Assembly: GCA_044507625.1 (NCBI GenBank)
Contig: JBIQJE010000009.1
Span: forward strand, 1 to 64,000
DNA from: Hyphomicrobium_A sp044507625
GTDB taxonomy: Bacteria; Pseudomonadota; Alphaproteobacteria; Rhizobiales; Hyphomicrobiaceae
Length of the DNA: 64,000 bases
Direction of reading: 5' to 3'
Below the pieces are notes generated by a model. It did no database searches. It saw only the letters and a program-made list of their open reading frames with translations, and was not told where the DNA came from. Position 1 is the first letter of the stretch; every line of letters begins with the position of its first letter. The position numbers and the translations under genes are program-made. Shown piece by piece: positions 1 through 9,161 of this stretch.

Positions 1-150
1 CCCGTCTTCATCGATGGAAAAAAGGCGATAACTCTGCGCGGGCCGAACATCGCGGCTGAATTCCAGAAAATCGTGGAGGACTATATCGAGCGCCGATTCG
101 GCGGGGCGGCGCAGGTTGAGCTTCCGGCAACGGAACGGCATACGGCTTGA
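1..150 (+). CDS. ispG: 4-hydroxy-3-methylbut-2-enyl diphosphate synthase, C-terminal end
   Basis: This is the last 49 codons of a gene cut by the window edge. IspG is the Fe-S enzyme that converts MEcPP to HMBPP in the MEP isoprenoid pathway. The visible tail reads PVFIDGKKAITLRGPNIA followed by a helix ending in DYIERRFGG, which matches the usual C-terminal end of the flavodoxin/ferredoxin-dependent family. Reading frame 1 is open from base 1 to the TGA. The catalytic Cys motifs lie outside the window. Two more isoprenoid genes (ispA, ispE) follow within 41 kb. The call rests on a short fragment, so it is good but not certain. Confidence 0.75.
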   Translation, partial: PVFIDGKKAITLRGPNIAAEFQKIVEDYIERRFGGAAQVELPATERHTA

Positions 151-180
151 GGCGGGCCGCAACCCTTGGGGGGAACGACA

Positions 181-711
181 ATGACAACAAAAAAAAGTGC
201 GCCTGCGCGTGTGCTTAGCCGCGTGTTTGCAATCGGCACGCTCGGTCTCGCGGGACTAGCCGCTGCGGGTTGCTCGGGCTCGAGCCTGCCGGATACCGAC
301 CGCGTGTTCCTCTCCGCTGCCGGAGGCTGGGACCGCAACCGCGACGGCGTCGTCACCTGCGAGGAGTGGAAGGAATATGCCGCCGAGCTGTTCACCGCTG
401 CCGATGCGAACGGCGACGGCAGCCTCGATCGCACCGAGTACACCAAGATCATCTCGATCGACCGCATGTTCGAGACGGTGGACTTCAGCTACTACGACGC
501 CAACGGCGACGGCAAAGTGGATCGCACCGAGTTCGTCGATAAACCGAACCGTGCCTTTGCGCTGCTCGACAAGAACAACGAGTGCCGCCTGACGGCTAAT
601 CAAGTCGCCGGCGCCCGCGCCAATGCCGAGCAGATCTTCGATAACAAGAAACCGCAGTCGGGTGATCCCCGCGATTCCCAGAAGGGCGGTCCCGGCGTCG
701 GCGGCATGTAG
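181..711 (+). CDS. EF-hand calcium-binding lipoprotein
   Basis: This 176-residue protein is probably exported and lipidated. An N-terminal hydrophobic stretch ends in a lipobox-like AAGC with Cys at residue 31. Three canonical EF-hand loops follow: residues 51-62 (DRNRDGVVTCEE), 75-86 (DANGDGSLDRTE) and 106-117 (DANGDGKVDRTE). A fourth, degenerate one starts near residue 130. Aspartates at loop positions 1, 3 and 5 and Glu at 12 are mostly kept, so Ca2+ binding is expected. The ATG at 181 is preferred over the in-frame TTG at 166 because a GGGGGG stretch sits just upstream of it. The C-terminus is Gly/Pro-rich and probably unstructured. Its cellular role is unknown; calcium sensing or storage in the periplasm is inference. 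Confidence 0.8.
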   Translation: MTTKKSAPARVLSRVFAIGTLGLAGLAAAGCSGSSLPDTDRVFLSAAGGWDRNRDGVVTCEEWKEYAAELFTAADANGDGSLDRTEYTKIISIDRMFETVDFSYYDANGDGKVDRTEFVDKPNRAFALLDKNNECRLTANQVAGARANAEQIFDNKKPQSGDPRDSQKGGPGVGGM

Positions 712-1036
712 CGCACGCCCCGCCAAGACGACGCTTCAGATATGATTGGCTGCCGGTGCGCATGCGTCCGGCACGCTTCGCTTCTCGGGTGAGGCGTGTG
801 CGCTGCGCCCATCCTGCGTGCCCAGCCTCTTCGCGCCTTAGCCGGTTGTTAGCGCCCCTGTTCTAGTCAGGGCGGCGGAAACCATCTTTTGGCCCCACTT
901 CGGGCCGATCCGCCCTTCAATCGTCAAGCTTAGGCCACTGGTACTGCTTAGGTTTTCCGCAACGCTGAAATAGCACCCCGGAACCGGTGCCCGCCTGAAG
1001 CGTTAACCACGCACCACATCAATGGGGGTAATCGCC
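712..1036. other. 325-bp intergenic region, no gene recognised
   Basis: The region lies between the EF-hand lipoprotein and the porin. I see short inverted stretches but no convincing terminator, tRNA or conserved RNA. It presumably holds the porin promoter, with an A/T-richer patch around 900-960. Confidence 0.5.
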
Positions 1037-1732
1037 ATGAAGAGATTGCTGCTTGCCGGCCTCGCCGCCGCTGCGTGGTCGTGTAGCGCGCTCGCGGCCG
1101 ACCTTGGTCCCTATAATCCGCCGCGCGCCTACGAGCCGGTTTACGAGCCCGTGCGTAGCGGAGCCTACAATTGGCAGGGGCTCTACCTCGGCGTGAACGC
1201 TGGTTACGGTTGGGGCAATGACAACTCCGCCTCTTTCAACGGTATCGGAGGCGGCTCGGGCTCGCTCAATCCGGACGGTTGGTTCGGCGGCGGCCAGATC
1301 GGCTACAACACGCAGTTCAATTCGCTCGTGCTCGGCCTCGAGGCAGATATCCAGGGTGCCGATTTCAGCGACTCCACCGTGCTCAGCGGCGGCTTCAGCG
1401 GTGTCACGAGCGACATGGACTGGTTCTCGACGCTGCGCGGCCGCATCGGTTTCGCGAGCGGACCGGCGCTGTTCTACGTCACCGGCGGCTGGGCCTTCGC
1501 CGACGTCGATTACACCGTCGTTGCGCCCGCCGCGACGATCTCCAGCAGCGAGTTCAAGTCCGGCTATACGCTGGGCGGCGGTGTCGAATGGGCGTTCTCG
1601 CCGAACTGGTCGCTGAAGGGTGAATACCTCTACGTCGACCTGGGGCGTGAATCGTTCTCGACGCCCGCTGGCACCTTCACCACCGATACCGACCTTCACA
1701 CCGCGCGCGTCGGTCTCAACTACCGTTTCTGA
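1037..1732 (+). CDS. Omp25/Omp31-type outer membrane beta-barrel protein
   Basis: This 231-residue protein has a Sec signal peptide ending at SALA-ADLG. The mature part begins with a proline/tyrosine-rich stretch and NWQGLYLGVNAGYGWG, typical of the small eight-stranded porin-like barrels (Omp25/RopB family) of rhizobia and brucellae. Alternating aromatic strands continue to the end, and the last residues LNYRF give the C-terminal Phe recognised by the BAM machinery. The start at 1037 is chosen over 1022 because a GGGGG sequence lies 9-10 bases upstream and the signal peptide then begins MKR. It stands alone, followed by a strong terminator. The family serves in outer-membrane integrity; no pore selectivity can be read. 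Confidence 0.85.
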   Translation: MKRLLLAGLAAAAWSCSALAADLGPYNPPRAYEPVYEPVRSGAYNWQGLYLGVNAGYGWGNDNSASFNGIGGGSGSLNPDGWFGGGQIGYNTQFNSLVLGLEADIQGADFSDSTVLSGGFSGVTSDMDWFSTLRGRIGFASGPALFYVTGGWAFADVDYTVVAPAATISSSEFKSGYTLGGGVEWAFSPNWSLKGEYLYVDLGRESFSTPAGTFTTDTDLHTARVGLNYRF

Positions 1733-1756
1733 TCCGAACGACGCCGTGAGCGATTC

Positions 1757-1788
1757 AAAAAAGGCGCCTCCCACGGGGCGCCTTTTTC
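1757..1788 (+). terminator. Rho-independent terminator after the porin gene
   Basis: A stem AAAAAGGCGCC / GGCGCCTTTTT encloses an 8-base loop and ends in a T tract. The A tract upstream makes it usable from both sides, so it may also stop transcription from ispA on the other strand. Confidence 0.9.
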
Positions 1789-1811
1789 ATTGGGCTTGGC
1801 GTGCTCCGATC

Positions 1812-2711
1812 TCAGCGCTCGCGGTTCGCTGCAAAGCGAGCCGCTTCGATGAGCGGATCAGCGCGCGCCCCGAATGTCGCGAGTTCCGCTTCGGCGCCGT
1901 GCACGGCTTCGCACAGCTGCGCGCGCGCGGCTTCGGCGCCGATGAGCTCGATCAGCGTCGCCTTGCCCGCAGCGCTGTCCTTGCCCGCAGCCTTGCCCAT
2001 CGTCGCCGCATCGCCTTCCGCATCGAGGAGGTCGTCGGCGATCTGGAATGCGAGCCCCAGCCGCTCGCCATAACCGCGCAACGCCGCGCGCGCGGCGGGT
2101 GAGGCTTGCGCGAGCACGGCCCCCGCTTCGCAGGACGCCGCAATCAGCGCGCCCGTTTTGAGCGATTGCAGATGGCGCACGTGATCGGCGCTGGGATGGG
2201 CGGGCTCGCCACGCTTTTCCGCTTCGAGATCGAGCATCTGGCCGAGCACCATACCGCGGCTGCCGGCGGCGCGGGCAAGCACATGGGCAAGCTCGGCGCG
2301 CACCGCCGGATTGGCATGTGTCGAGGGGGTGGCGATGATTTCGAAGGCGAGCGTCAACAGCGCATCCCCCGCGAGGATCGCCGTCCATTCGTCGAACGCC
2401 CGGTGCACGGTTGGCCGCCCGCGCCTCAGATCGTCGTCGTCCATGCTGGGGAGATCGTCGTGCGCGAGCGAATAGCAGTGCACGCACTCGAACGCGGCGG
2501 CGGCATCGAGGGCGCGGTCCGCCGGGACGCCAAAAAGAGCGGCGCTTTCCAGCACCAGAAACGGCCGGAAGCGTTTGCCCCCGCCCAGCAGGGCATGCTC
2601 CATGGCCGCGTTGAGGCGGCTGCCCTCATGCGGCCCGTATTCTGCGAGCACCTTCCGAAGATGCTGCTCGATACGCTCCGCCGCGGCGGCGAGCCTTTGC
2701 ACGAACGTCAT
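1812..2711 (-). CDS. ispA: Short-chain polyprenyl diphosphate synthase (farnesyl diphosphate synthase type)
   Basis: This 299-residue trans-prenyltransferase condenses IPP with DMAPP/GPP to FPP (or GGPP) in the cytoplasm. GGGKRFRP lies near residues 43-50. The first aspartate-rich motif, DDLPSMDDDD, is at 85-94 and the second, DDLLD, at 226-230. The insertion inside the first motif (DDxxxxD) is the bacterial FPP synthase pattern. Cys78 and His79 five residues or so before the motif also fit bacterial FPPS. Length matches the family. It is divergent from mtgA with a 110-bp gap. Product chain length cannot be fixed by eye. It belongs with ispG and ispE to the isoprenoid supply in this window. 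Confidence 0.9.
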   Translation of the reverse strand: MTFVQRLAAAAERIEQHLRKVLAEYGPHEGSRLNAAMEHALLGGGKRFRPFLVLESAALFGVPADRALDAAAAFECVHCYSLAHDDLPSMDDDDLRRGRPTVHRAFDEWTAILAGDALLTLAFEIIATPSTHANPAVRAELAHVLARAAGSRGMVLGQMLDLEAEKRGEPAHPSADHVRHLQSLKTGALIAASCEAGAVLAQASPAARAALRGYGERLGLAFQIADDLLDAEGDAATMGKAAGKDSAAGKATLIELIGAEAARAQLCEAVHGAEAELATFGARADPLIEAARFAANRER

Positions 2712-2821
2712 TTGGGATTACCTACTAGCGTCGGGCAAGCCCGTCGCGCACCGGGCGGCGGCGAGCGATGGGCGCTGCGGATTGAGCAGCGGATATAGCA
2801 TCGGGGCGATGCAAGCACAGT

Positions 2822-4882
2822 ATGGAAAGGTCCGATCCTCCCAGGCCCGTTGGCGCCCCTCCCGTGACGGCCGAGGACGAGCCCAAAAAGCCTTCCACCG
2901 AAGATGGAAACGTAGCTGACGGCGCAGATGCACCGGCGGCAGAATCCGCATGCGCTGCCACGCCGCCGGACGATGATCAATCGGTGGCACGCGTTGAAGA
3001 TGCTGGTGCTCCTGAAGAACTTCCCTCTCTGGATGAACAGCTGGCGCAGCCGCCGCAGTCCGCGCACGAGATGCCGGCGCCGGATGGCGGGATCGACGAT
3101 GGCGTCCCCGGCGTTGCCGGTGACGCGCCGGCCTCGCCGGACGATGGGGAGCGATCAGCCCCCAACGGGACGCCGCCGGATCTCGAGCCGCCCCCACCCG
3201 AGGCGGGCGACGCCGCCGCTGCCGCGCGGCCATCCGATCCGCCGCTCGTGGACCTGCCCCATATCGAACCGCTGGAGCCGTGGCCCGATCCGCTGGAAAT
3301 GACCCAGCCGATGGCCCGGCGCATGGGGCACACGGCAGCATCCGCGCCGGCGTCGGACCCCTCTATCGGGCACAGCGCAGCCCCCGGCGCGCTTCCGCGC
3401 TATCGCGACGCGCGGCGCGAGCCGCTTCCGGAGCTTGCCGCCACATACGTGGACGTTGAAACCCCTGCTCCGGAGGACGCGGGCGTCGCCGAGGCAAGTC
3501 TCGAGGCGAGCCCTGGGCACCCGTTCGAGCCGGCGCCCTTCGCTGTGCTCCCGCCGGGCGAAGCGCCGTCGCCGTCATTGCCGTCCGCGCCGCAGCTGCC
3601 GGCCCTGGGGCCGGTCAAGGCCCGGCTCGTCGCCGCAGCCGATAGGCGGACCCTCGAAGCGCCCCTCGAAGCGCCGAGGGCGCCGAGTGAAACGCCGCCT
3701 CCGCCCGCCCAGGAAACGCCGGCTGTCGCGCCGCCGGAAGCAGAGACGCCGATATCCTTGCAGGGCCCGCCGGCTCCCGCGCATGCAGCAGCGCCCGCCG
3801 CCGGGCTGCAAATCCCGCACGCTCCGGCCGCCGACCCCCACGCGAGGGTGGAGCCATCGTTCGGCAAGCCGCGGCCGCAGGATGGCTTTCTCGATTATCG
3901 GCCACGGCCGGAGCCCTCCTGGCCCGGCCCCGCCGCGCCCGAGGCCGCTCGTGCCGCGCCGGATATCGCGCCGGATCCGTCCGTCGCAGATCCGTGGGCG
4001 TCCTTCGGAGCGGCAACCCCCGAAGCCTCCGAAAGCCGCCGGGACCCGCCTGTCTTCGCAACGCGGTCCGATCGGCAGCTTTCCCCGGGACCGGCCAGCA
4101 ATATGGCGGCGGCGATGGGAGCTGCAGCGGCCTTCACGCCGACGGCTGCGGTGGCCCCCGACGCGGCCGCCGAGCCGGCGCCGGCGGGGCGGGATTGGCG
4201 CGATCTCATCCGGCGCATCGCGCACGGAGCGTTTCTCCTGTTCGCCGGCTGGTTCATCGCGGTGCTGGTTCTGATCGTCGCCTATCGCTTCGTGAACCCG
4301 CCCTTCTCCATGCTGATGGCGCAACAATTCCTCACCGGCACGCGAATACAAAAGCAGTGGGTGCCGCTGGAGCAGATATCTCCCAATCTGCGCCGCGCCG
4401 TCATCGTCTCGGAGGATGGCCGCTTCTGCCGGCACTGGGGCGTCGACCTGATCGAAGCCGCAAACGCGTTGAAGCGGGCCAGCGACGGCTACCCGCGGGG
4501 CGCAAGCACCATAACCATGCAGGTGGCGAAGAACCTGTTCCTGCTGCCCGCGAAGAGCTACGTGCGCAAGCTCATCGAGCTGCCGCTGACGTTCGCAATC
4601 GAGCTGGCGTGGCCTAAGGCGCGGATTCTGGAGGTTTACCTCAACATCGTGGAGTGGGGTCCCGGCATCTTCGGCGCCGAAGCCGCTTCCAAGGCCCACT
4701 TCGGCCGCTCCGCCGCGAGCCTGTCCCCCCGCCAGGCGGCGCAGTTGGCGGTCGCGCTGCCCAACCCGATTGTCCGCAACGCCGGGCGCCCGGGTCCGCG
4801 AACCGCCAGGCGGGCCTCGGTCATCCAGAAGCGGGCCGCCGGCGCACGGGGCGCTTCCAGTTGCGCCGACACGGTCCGTTAA
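2822..4882 (+). CDS. mtgA: Monofunctional peptidoglycan glycosyltransferase with very long Pro/Ala-rich N-terminus
   Basis: MtgA polymerises lipid II into glycan strands at the inner membrane. The last 230 residues are a normal MtgA. A transmembrane helix lies at about 469-491. The GT51 domain follows, with catalytic SEDGRFCRHWG near 529, GASTITMQVAKNLFL near 560 and LEVYLNIVEWGPGIFGAEAA after it. About 455 residues of low-complexity Pro/Ala/Glu-rich sequence precede the helix, which would place them in the cytoplasm; usual MtgA has only 10-40 residues there. The frame is open throughout and third-position GC looks coding, so I take ATG 2822 as the start. A start nearer the helix cannot be excluded. 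The ispA-mtgA-rpmF order fits what I know of Hyphomicrobiales. Confidence 0.88.
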   Translation: MERSDPPRPVGAPPVTAEDEPKKPSTEDGNVADGADAPAAESACAATPPDDDQSVARVEDAGAPEELPSLDEQLAQPPQSAHEMPAPDGGIDDGVPGVAGDAPASPDDGERSAPNGTPPDLEPPPPEAGDAAAAARPSDPPLVDLPHIEPLEPWPDPLEMTQPMARRMGHTAASAPASDPSIGHSAAPGALPRYRDARREPLPELAATYVDVETPAPEDAGVAEASLEASPGHPFEPAPFAVLPPGEAPSPSLPSAPQLPALGPVKARLVAAADRRTLEAPLEAPRAPSETPPPPAQETPAVAPPEAETPISLQGPPAPAHAAAPAAGLQIPHAPAADPHARVEPSFGKPRPQDGFLDYRPRPEPSWPGPAAPEAARAAPDIAPDPSVADPWASFGAATPEASESRRDPPVFATRSDRQLSPGPASNMAAAMGAAAAFTPTAAVAPDAAAEPAPAGRDWRDLIRRIAHGAFLLFAGWFIAVLVLIVAYRFVNPPFSMLMAQQFLTGTRIQKQWVPLEQISPNLRRAVIVSEDGRFCRHWGVDLIEAANALKRASDGYPRGASTITMQVAKNLFLLPAKSYVRKLIELPLTFAIELAWPKARILEVYLNIVEWGPGIFGAEAASKAHFGRSAASLSPRQAAQLAVALPNPIVRNAGRPGPRTARRASVIQKRAAGARGASSCADTVR

Positions 4883-5075
4883 CGCATGGGAGGGCTCTAG
4901 CAGTCCCCGAAGAATGTAGTATAAGGCGCCCCACGCACGCTCTGACCGGCTTGGCCGCTAAAGAGCACCCAGAGGATATTCGCTTTTCACAACCGGGATT
5001 GGACGGGCGCGCGATGAGCCCGCTGGCGGTGCTTTCGCCCCGCACGAGCCCGGTTCTCAGCACGGAGTTTAGACG

Positions 5076-5261
5076 ATGGCAGTTCCGCGAAAGAAAGTAT
5101 CGCGCATGAAGCAGGGCATGCGCCGCGCGCACGATGCGCTGTCTTCCCCGACCTATATCGAAGACAAGGAGTCGGGTGAGCGTCGCCGCCCGCATCACAT
5201 CGACCTCAAGACCGGCAAGTACCGCGGTCGTCAGATCCTCGCGCCGAAGGCCGACGTCTGA
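5076..5261 (+). CDS. rpmF: 50S ribosomal protein L32
   Basis: This 61-residue protein of the large ribosomal subunit begins MAVPRKKVSRMKQGMRRAHD and continues with HHIDLKTGKYRGRQIL, the alphaproteobacterial L32 signature. No CxxC zinc motif is present, as is normal for this clade's L32. It is preceded by about 190 bp of noncoding DNA carrying its promoter and is followed by a perfect hairpin. It lies between mtgA and a small membrane protein. Confidence 0.97.
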   Translation: MAVPRKKVSRMKQGMRRAHDALSSPTYIEDKESGERRRPHHIDLKTGKYRGRQILAPKADV

Positions 5262-5279
5262 TCTGAGGCGCCTGGGACA

Positions 5280-5301
5280 GCGTGCCGCAACAGCGGCACG
5301 C
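5280..5301 (+). terminator. Hairpin after rpmF, possible attenuator
   Basis: A perfect 9-bp stem GCGTGCCGC / GCGGCACGC closes on an AACA loop 18 bases after the rpmF stop. There is no U tract, so it may be an mRNA-stabilising 3' hairpin or a weak terminator. Confidence 0.5.
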
Positions 5302-5395
5302 CGCACTACCTTTCTGCGTTGCAGCAGAAACCGCCGCGTGGCAGAAACGGTCTGAAAACGACGGGCCGTGTCCGGCCCAACAGGGGGAATGCGTT

Positions 5396-5803
5396 ATGTC
5401 GCTCAGGTCCATTCCGTCGCTCGTCCTTGCGTTCATCCTCTACAACGCTGTGGTCTTCATCGCCGGCAGCACCGACGTGCTGGGGAAGTCCCTGTTCGAG
5501 CTGAATATGCTCAGCGGCGGCCACTGGACGTTCACCGTCAGCGACCTGATCATCATCATCACGCTGTTCCTGCTCTTTGCCGAGCTCATCAAGGCGACCT
5601 ACACCAGCACGTCCTCGCTGATCGACCATGGCCTGTCGATGATCGTTTTCATCGCCTGCCTCGTCGAGTTCATGCTCGCCCCGCTCGCCGCCACCTCGAC
5701 CTTCTTCATCATCATGGTCGCCACCGCGATCGACGTCGTGGCCGGCTTCACCATCGGCATCCGCGTCGCACGGCGCGATCTGTCGATCGGCGGCGCCGAG
5801 TAA
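5396..5803 (+). CDS. Small four-helix integral membrane protein, function unknown
   Basis: This 135-residue protein begins MSLRSIPSLVLAFILYN. Four hydrophobic segments are visible, near residues 5-25, 45-62, 80-97 and 100-122, joined by short polar loops. The start at 5396 is preferred over in-frame upstream codons because CAGGGGGA sits 5-8 bases before it and the upstream part is low quality. I do not recognise a functional motif. It is co-directional with rpmF and 130 bp downstream, so co-transcription is possible. Confidence 0.75.
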   Translation: MSLRSIPSLVLAFILYNAVVFIAGSTDVLGKSLFELNMLSGGHWTFTVSDLIIIITLFLLFAELIKATYTSTSSLIDHGLSMIVFIACLVEFMLAPLAATSTFFIIMVATAIDVVAGFTIGIRVARRDLSIGGAE

Positions 5804-6132
5804 TCGCGCGCCCTGCGAGCGGGATGCGCGCCCGCGTTTCGCGCCCCGCATGGGCAGGCTTGTGAATTCGCGTCATCGCCAGATTGGCAACGGGCGCGCG
5901 GGCGGCCGCGCGCGCTCTGGCGCTCGGCCATGACCGCTTCGCGCCCCATCGGTCAGAAGCCTCGATCATCGGGCTAATCACAGCCCTGCAATGGGCGGCC
6001 GATGCTTGCGTACGGGCGGTCGCGATCCGGGCGATCGCCACGATACGCGCGTCGGCAGGGGGGCCAAAAAGCCCCTTAAACCGGTTGTTTTGTTGCAATC
6101 GTCGAAGTGACAGCGCAGCCGATTTTAGAAGC
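5804..6132. other. 329-bp intergenic region between convergent genes
   Basis: The region separates the membrane protein gene from phaR, which face each other. Near 6058-6078 a GGGGC/GCCCC hairpin with an A-rich loop may help end transcription. Nothing else is recognised. Confidence 0.45.
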
Positions 6133-6780
6133 TCAGTCCCGGTTCTGGGACAGCTTGTCGAGCTTCTGCTGCATGTTCGCGAGCTGTGCCTTGAGCTCGC
6201 TGATCTCATTGGGATCGGAGGCCTTCGTCGCCTCGGGCGCCGTGCGCGCCTCGCCTTTTGTGGGCGCCTCGCCGCCGCGCGCCTTGCCCGGCATGCCGGC
6301 GGAGAATGGGCTCCACATCGTCAGCGCCTGCTCGAACATCTGCATGTTCTTGCGCGCCTGGTCCTGATAGACCTCGAATGCCGCCGCCGGATTGGAGAAT
6401 GCGGTTGCAAACTGCGTACGGAACTTCTCCTGCTCCTTGACGAGGTTCTCGAGGCTGAACTGCAGATAGCCCGGCACCATGCGGCCGATGCTGTCGTCAT
6501 AGAAGCGGATGAGCTGGCGCAGGAACGGAACCGGAAGCAGCGTCTGGCCGCCGACGCGGTTCTCCTGCTCGACGATGATTTGTGTGAGTACGGAGTGCGT
6601 GAGATCGTCGCCGGTCTTGGCGTCATAGACCACGAAATCGCGGTCGGAGCGCACCATCGCCGCCAAATCCTCGAGCGTCACATACGTGCTCGTCTCGGTA
6701 TTGTAGAGTCGGCGATTGGCATATTTTTTTATGACAACCGCTTCTTTTTTTTCGGGAGGTGCGTCGGGTTTGTTCAGCAT
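6133..6780 (-). CDS. phaR: Polyhydroxyalkanoate synthesis repressor PhaR
   Basis: This 215-residue cytoplasmic repressor senses PHA granules and controls phasin and PHA genes. The N-terminal PHB/PHA accumulation regulator DNA-binding domain is clear: VIKKYANRRLYNTETSTYVTLEDLA at residues 16-40 (split here as one known block), followed by VRSDRDFVVYDAKTGDDLT. The middle part (LRQLIRFYDDSIGRMVPGYL) is the PHB-accumulation domain, and a C-terminal coiled coil (ISELKAQLANMQQKLDKLSQ) ends the protein. ATG 6780 is chosen because the conserved domain begins soon after; the longer frame to 6894 adds an unlikely basic tail. It is divergent from phaA-phaB, the textbook arrangement for autoregulated control. 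Confidence 0.93.
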   Translation of the reverse strand: MLNKPDAPPEKKEAVVIKKYANRRLYNTETSTYVTLEDLAAMVRSDRDFVVYDAKTGDDLTHSVLTQIIVEQENRVGGQTLLPVPFLRQLIRFYDDSIGRMVPGYLQFSLENLVKEQEKFRTQFATAFSNPAAAFEVYQDQARKNMQMFEQALTMWSPFSAGMPGKARGGEAPTKGEARTAPEATKASDPNEISELKAQLANMQQKLDKLSQNRD

Positions 6781-6808
6781 CGCGGGGCCGCCAAGTACGT
6801 TTTTTGCA

Positions 6809-6817
6809 CTGCGGCAG
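6809..6817. promoter_or_regulatory. Possible PhaR operator (CTGC-N-GCAG)
   Basis: A short palindrome, CTGCGGCAG, lies 29 bp upstream of the phaR start. TGC/GCA-rich operators are known for PhaR homologues, so this is a candidate autoregulation site. The motif is short and could occur by chance. Confidence 0.3.
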
Positions 6818-7021
6818 CGTAACACACCCCCACCGGGAGGTGCCAGCCGTTTGTGTTGACCGCGAACGCCAGATGACGCATTAGCTGGCAGCAAGCCTAA
6901 GCTTTGGTAATACGTGGTTTACACACCGCGACCCGGCGAGGCCCAAAAACTGGGTCCGCAGCCGGGACGCGCGCTATCTTAATTCGCAAAATCCACATCG
7001 CTTGAGGAGGAGCCTTCCGGA

Positions 7022-8209
<1,188 letters not shown>

Positions 8210-8305
8210 CGAAACAAGCGCGGTGCAGCTCCGGGCCATTCCTGCCGATGCTGCACCGCTTTTCACATCATCACCGACGAAAAGTTTGATCGAGGGAGGT
8301 TTTTC

Positions 8306-9034
8306 ATGGCTCGTGTCGCCCTGGTGACGGGAGGTACGCGCGGTATCGGCCACGCCATTTCCGTTGCGCTCAAGAATGCCGGCTACCGTGTCGCCGCCAA
8401 CTACGCCGGCAATGACGCCGCTGCGCAGCAGTTCCAGGCCGAGACGGGCATCCCCGTGTTCAAGTGGAACGTAGGCGACTTCGATGCCTGCGCCGCTGGC
8501 ATCGCCCAGGTGACGAAGGAAGTCGGTCCGGTCGACGTGCTCGTCAACAACGCGGGCATCACCCGCGATGCCATGCTCCACCGCATGACGAAGGAGCAGT
8601 GGGATGAGGTCATCAATGTCGACCTCGACAGCGTCTTCAACATGAGCCGCCACGTCATCGATGGGATGCGCGCGCGCAGCTTCGGCCGCATCATCAACGT
8701 CTCCTCGATCAACGGCCGCAAGGGCCAGATGGGCCAGACGAACTACTCCGCGGCCAAGGCCGGTACGCACGGCTTCACCAAGGCTCTGGCCTACGAGAGC
8801 GCCAACAAAGGCATCACGGTCAACACCATCGCGCCGGGCTACATCGCCACCGAGATGGTCGCCGCCGTGCCGAAGGAAGTGCTCGACACCAAGATCATCC
8901 CGCAGATTCCCGTTGGCCGCCTCGGCGAGTCCGAGGAGATCGCGCGCGCCGTCGTATTCCTCGCAGCCGACAGCGCCGGTTTCATCACGGGCGCCTGCTT
9001 CGACATCAACGGCGGCCACTATATGGCCACCTGA
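8306..9034 (+). CDS. phaB: Acetoacetyl-CoA reductase (NADPH)
   Basis: This 242-residue short-chain dehydrogenase reduces acetoacetyl-CoA to (R)-3-hydroxybutyryl-CoA for PHB synthesis. TGGTRGIG at residues 8-15 is the cofactor loop, NNAG lies at 81-84, and the catalytic Ser (133/134), Tyr147 and Lys151 sit in NVSSIN and YSAAK. Length and C-terminal ITGACFDINGGHYM are typical of PhaB. GGGAGG precedes the start. It probably shares a transcript with phaA and ends at a strong terminator. Confidence 0.96.
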   Translation: MARVALVTGGTRGIGHAISVALKNAGYRVAANYAGNDAAAQQFQAETGIPVFKWNVGDFDACAAGIAQVTKEVGPVDVLVNNAGITRDAMLHRMTKEQWDEVINVDLDSVFNMSRHVIDGMRARSFGRIINVSSINGRKGQMGQTNYSAAKAGTHGFTKALAYESANKGITVNTIAPGYIATEMVAAVPKEVLDTKIIPQIPVGRLGESEEIARAVVFLAADSAGFITGACFDINGGHYMAT

Positions 9035-9061
9035 TCCGCCGCTGCGGATTGTCTGAAACTG

Positions 9062-9092
9062 AAACGGCCGGGCATCGCGCCCGGCCGTTTTT
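9062..9092 (+). terminator. Rho-independent terminator after phaB
   Basis: A 12-bp stem AAACGGCCGGGC / GCCCGGCCGTTT with an ATCGC loop is followed by T residues. It ends the phaAB transcript and may serve the opposing NYN gene. Confidence 0.92.
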
Positions 9093-9161
9093 GTATGTCG
9101 ATGGTGATCGATGCTGCGCCGGCGGCGATGAGCGGATCGCCGCCACCGCCAGCGCAAAGTC

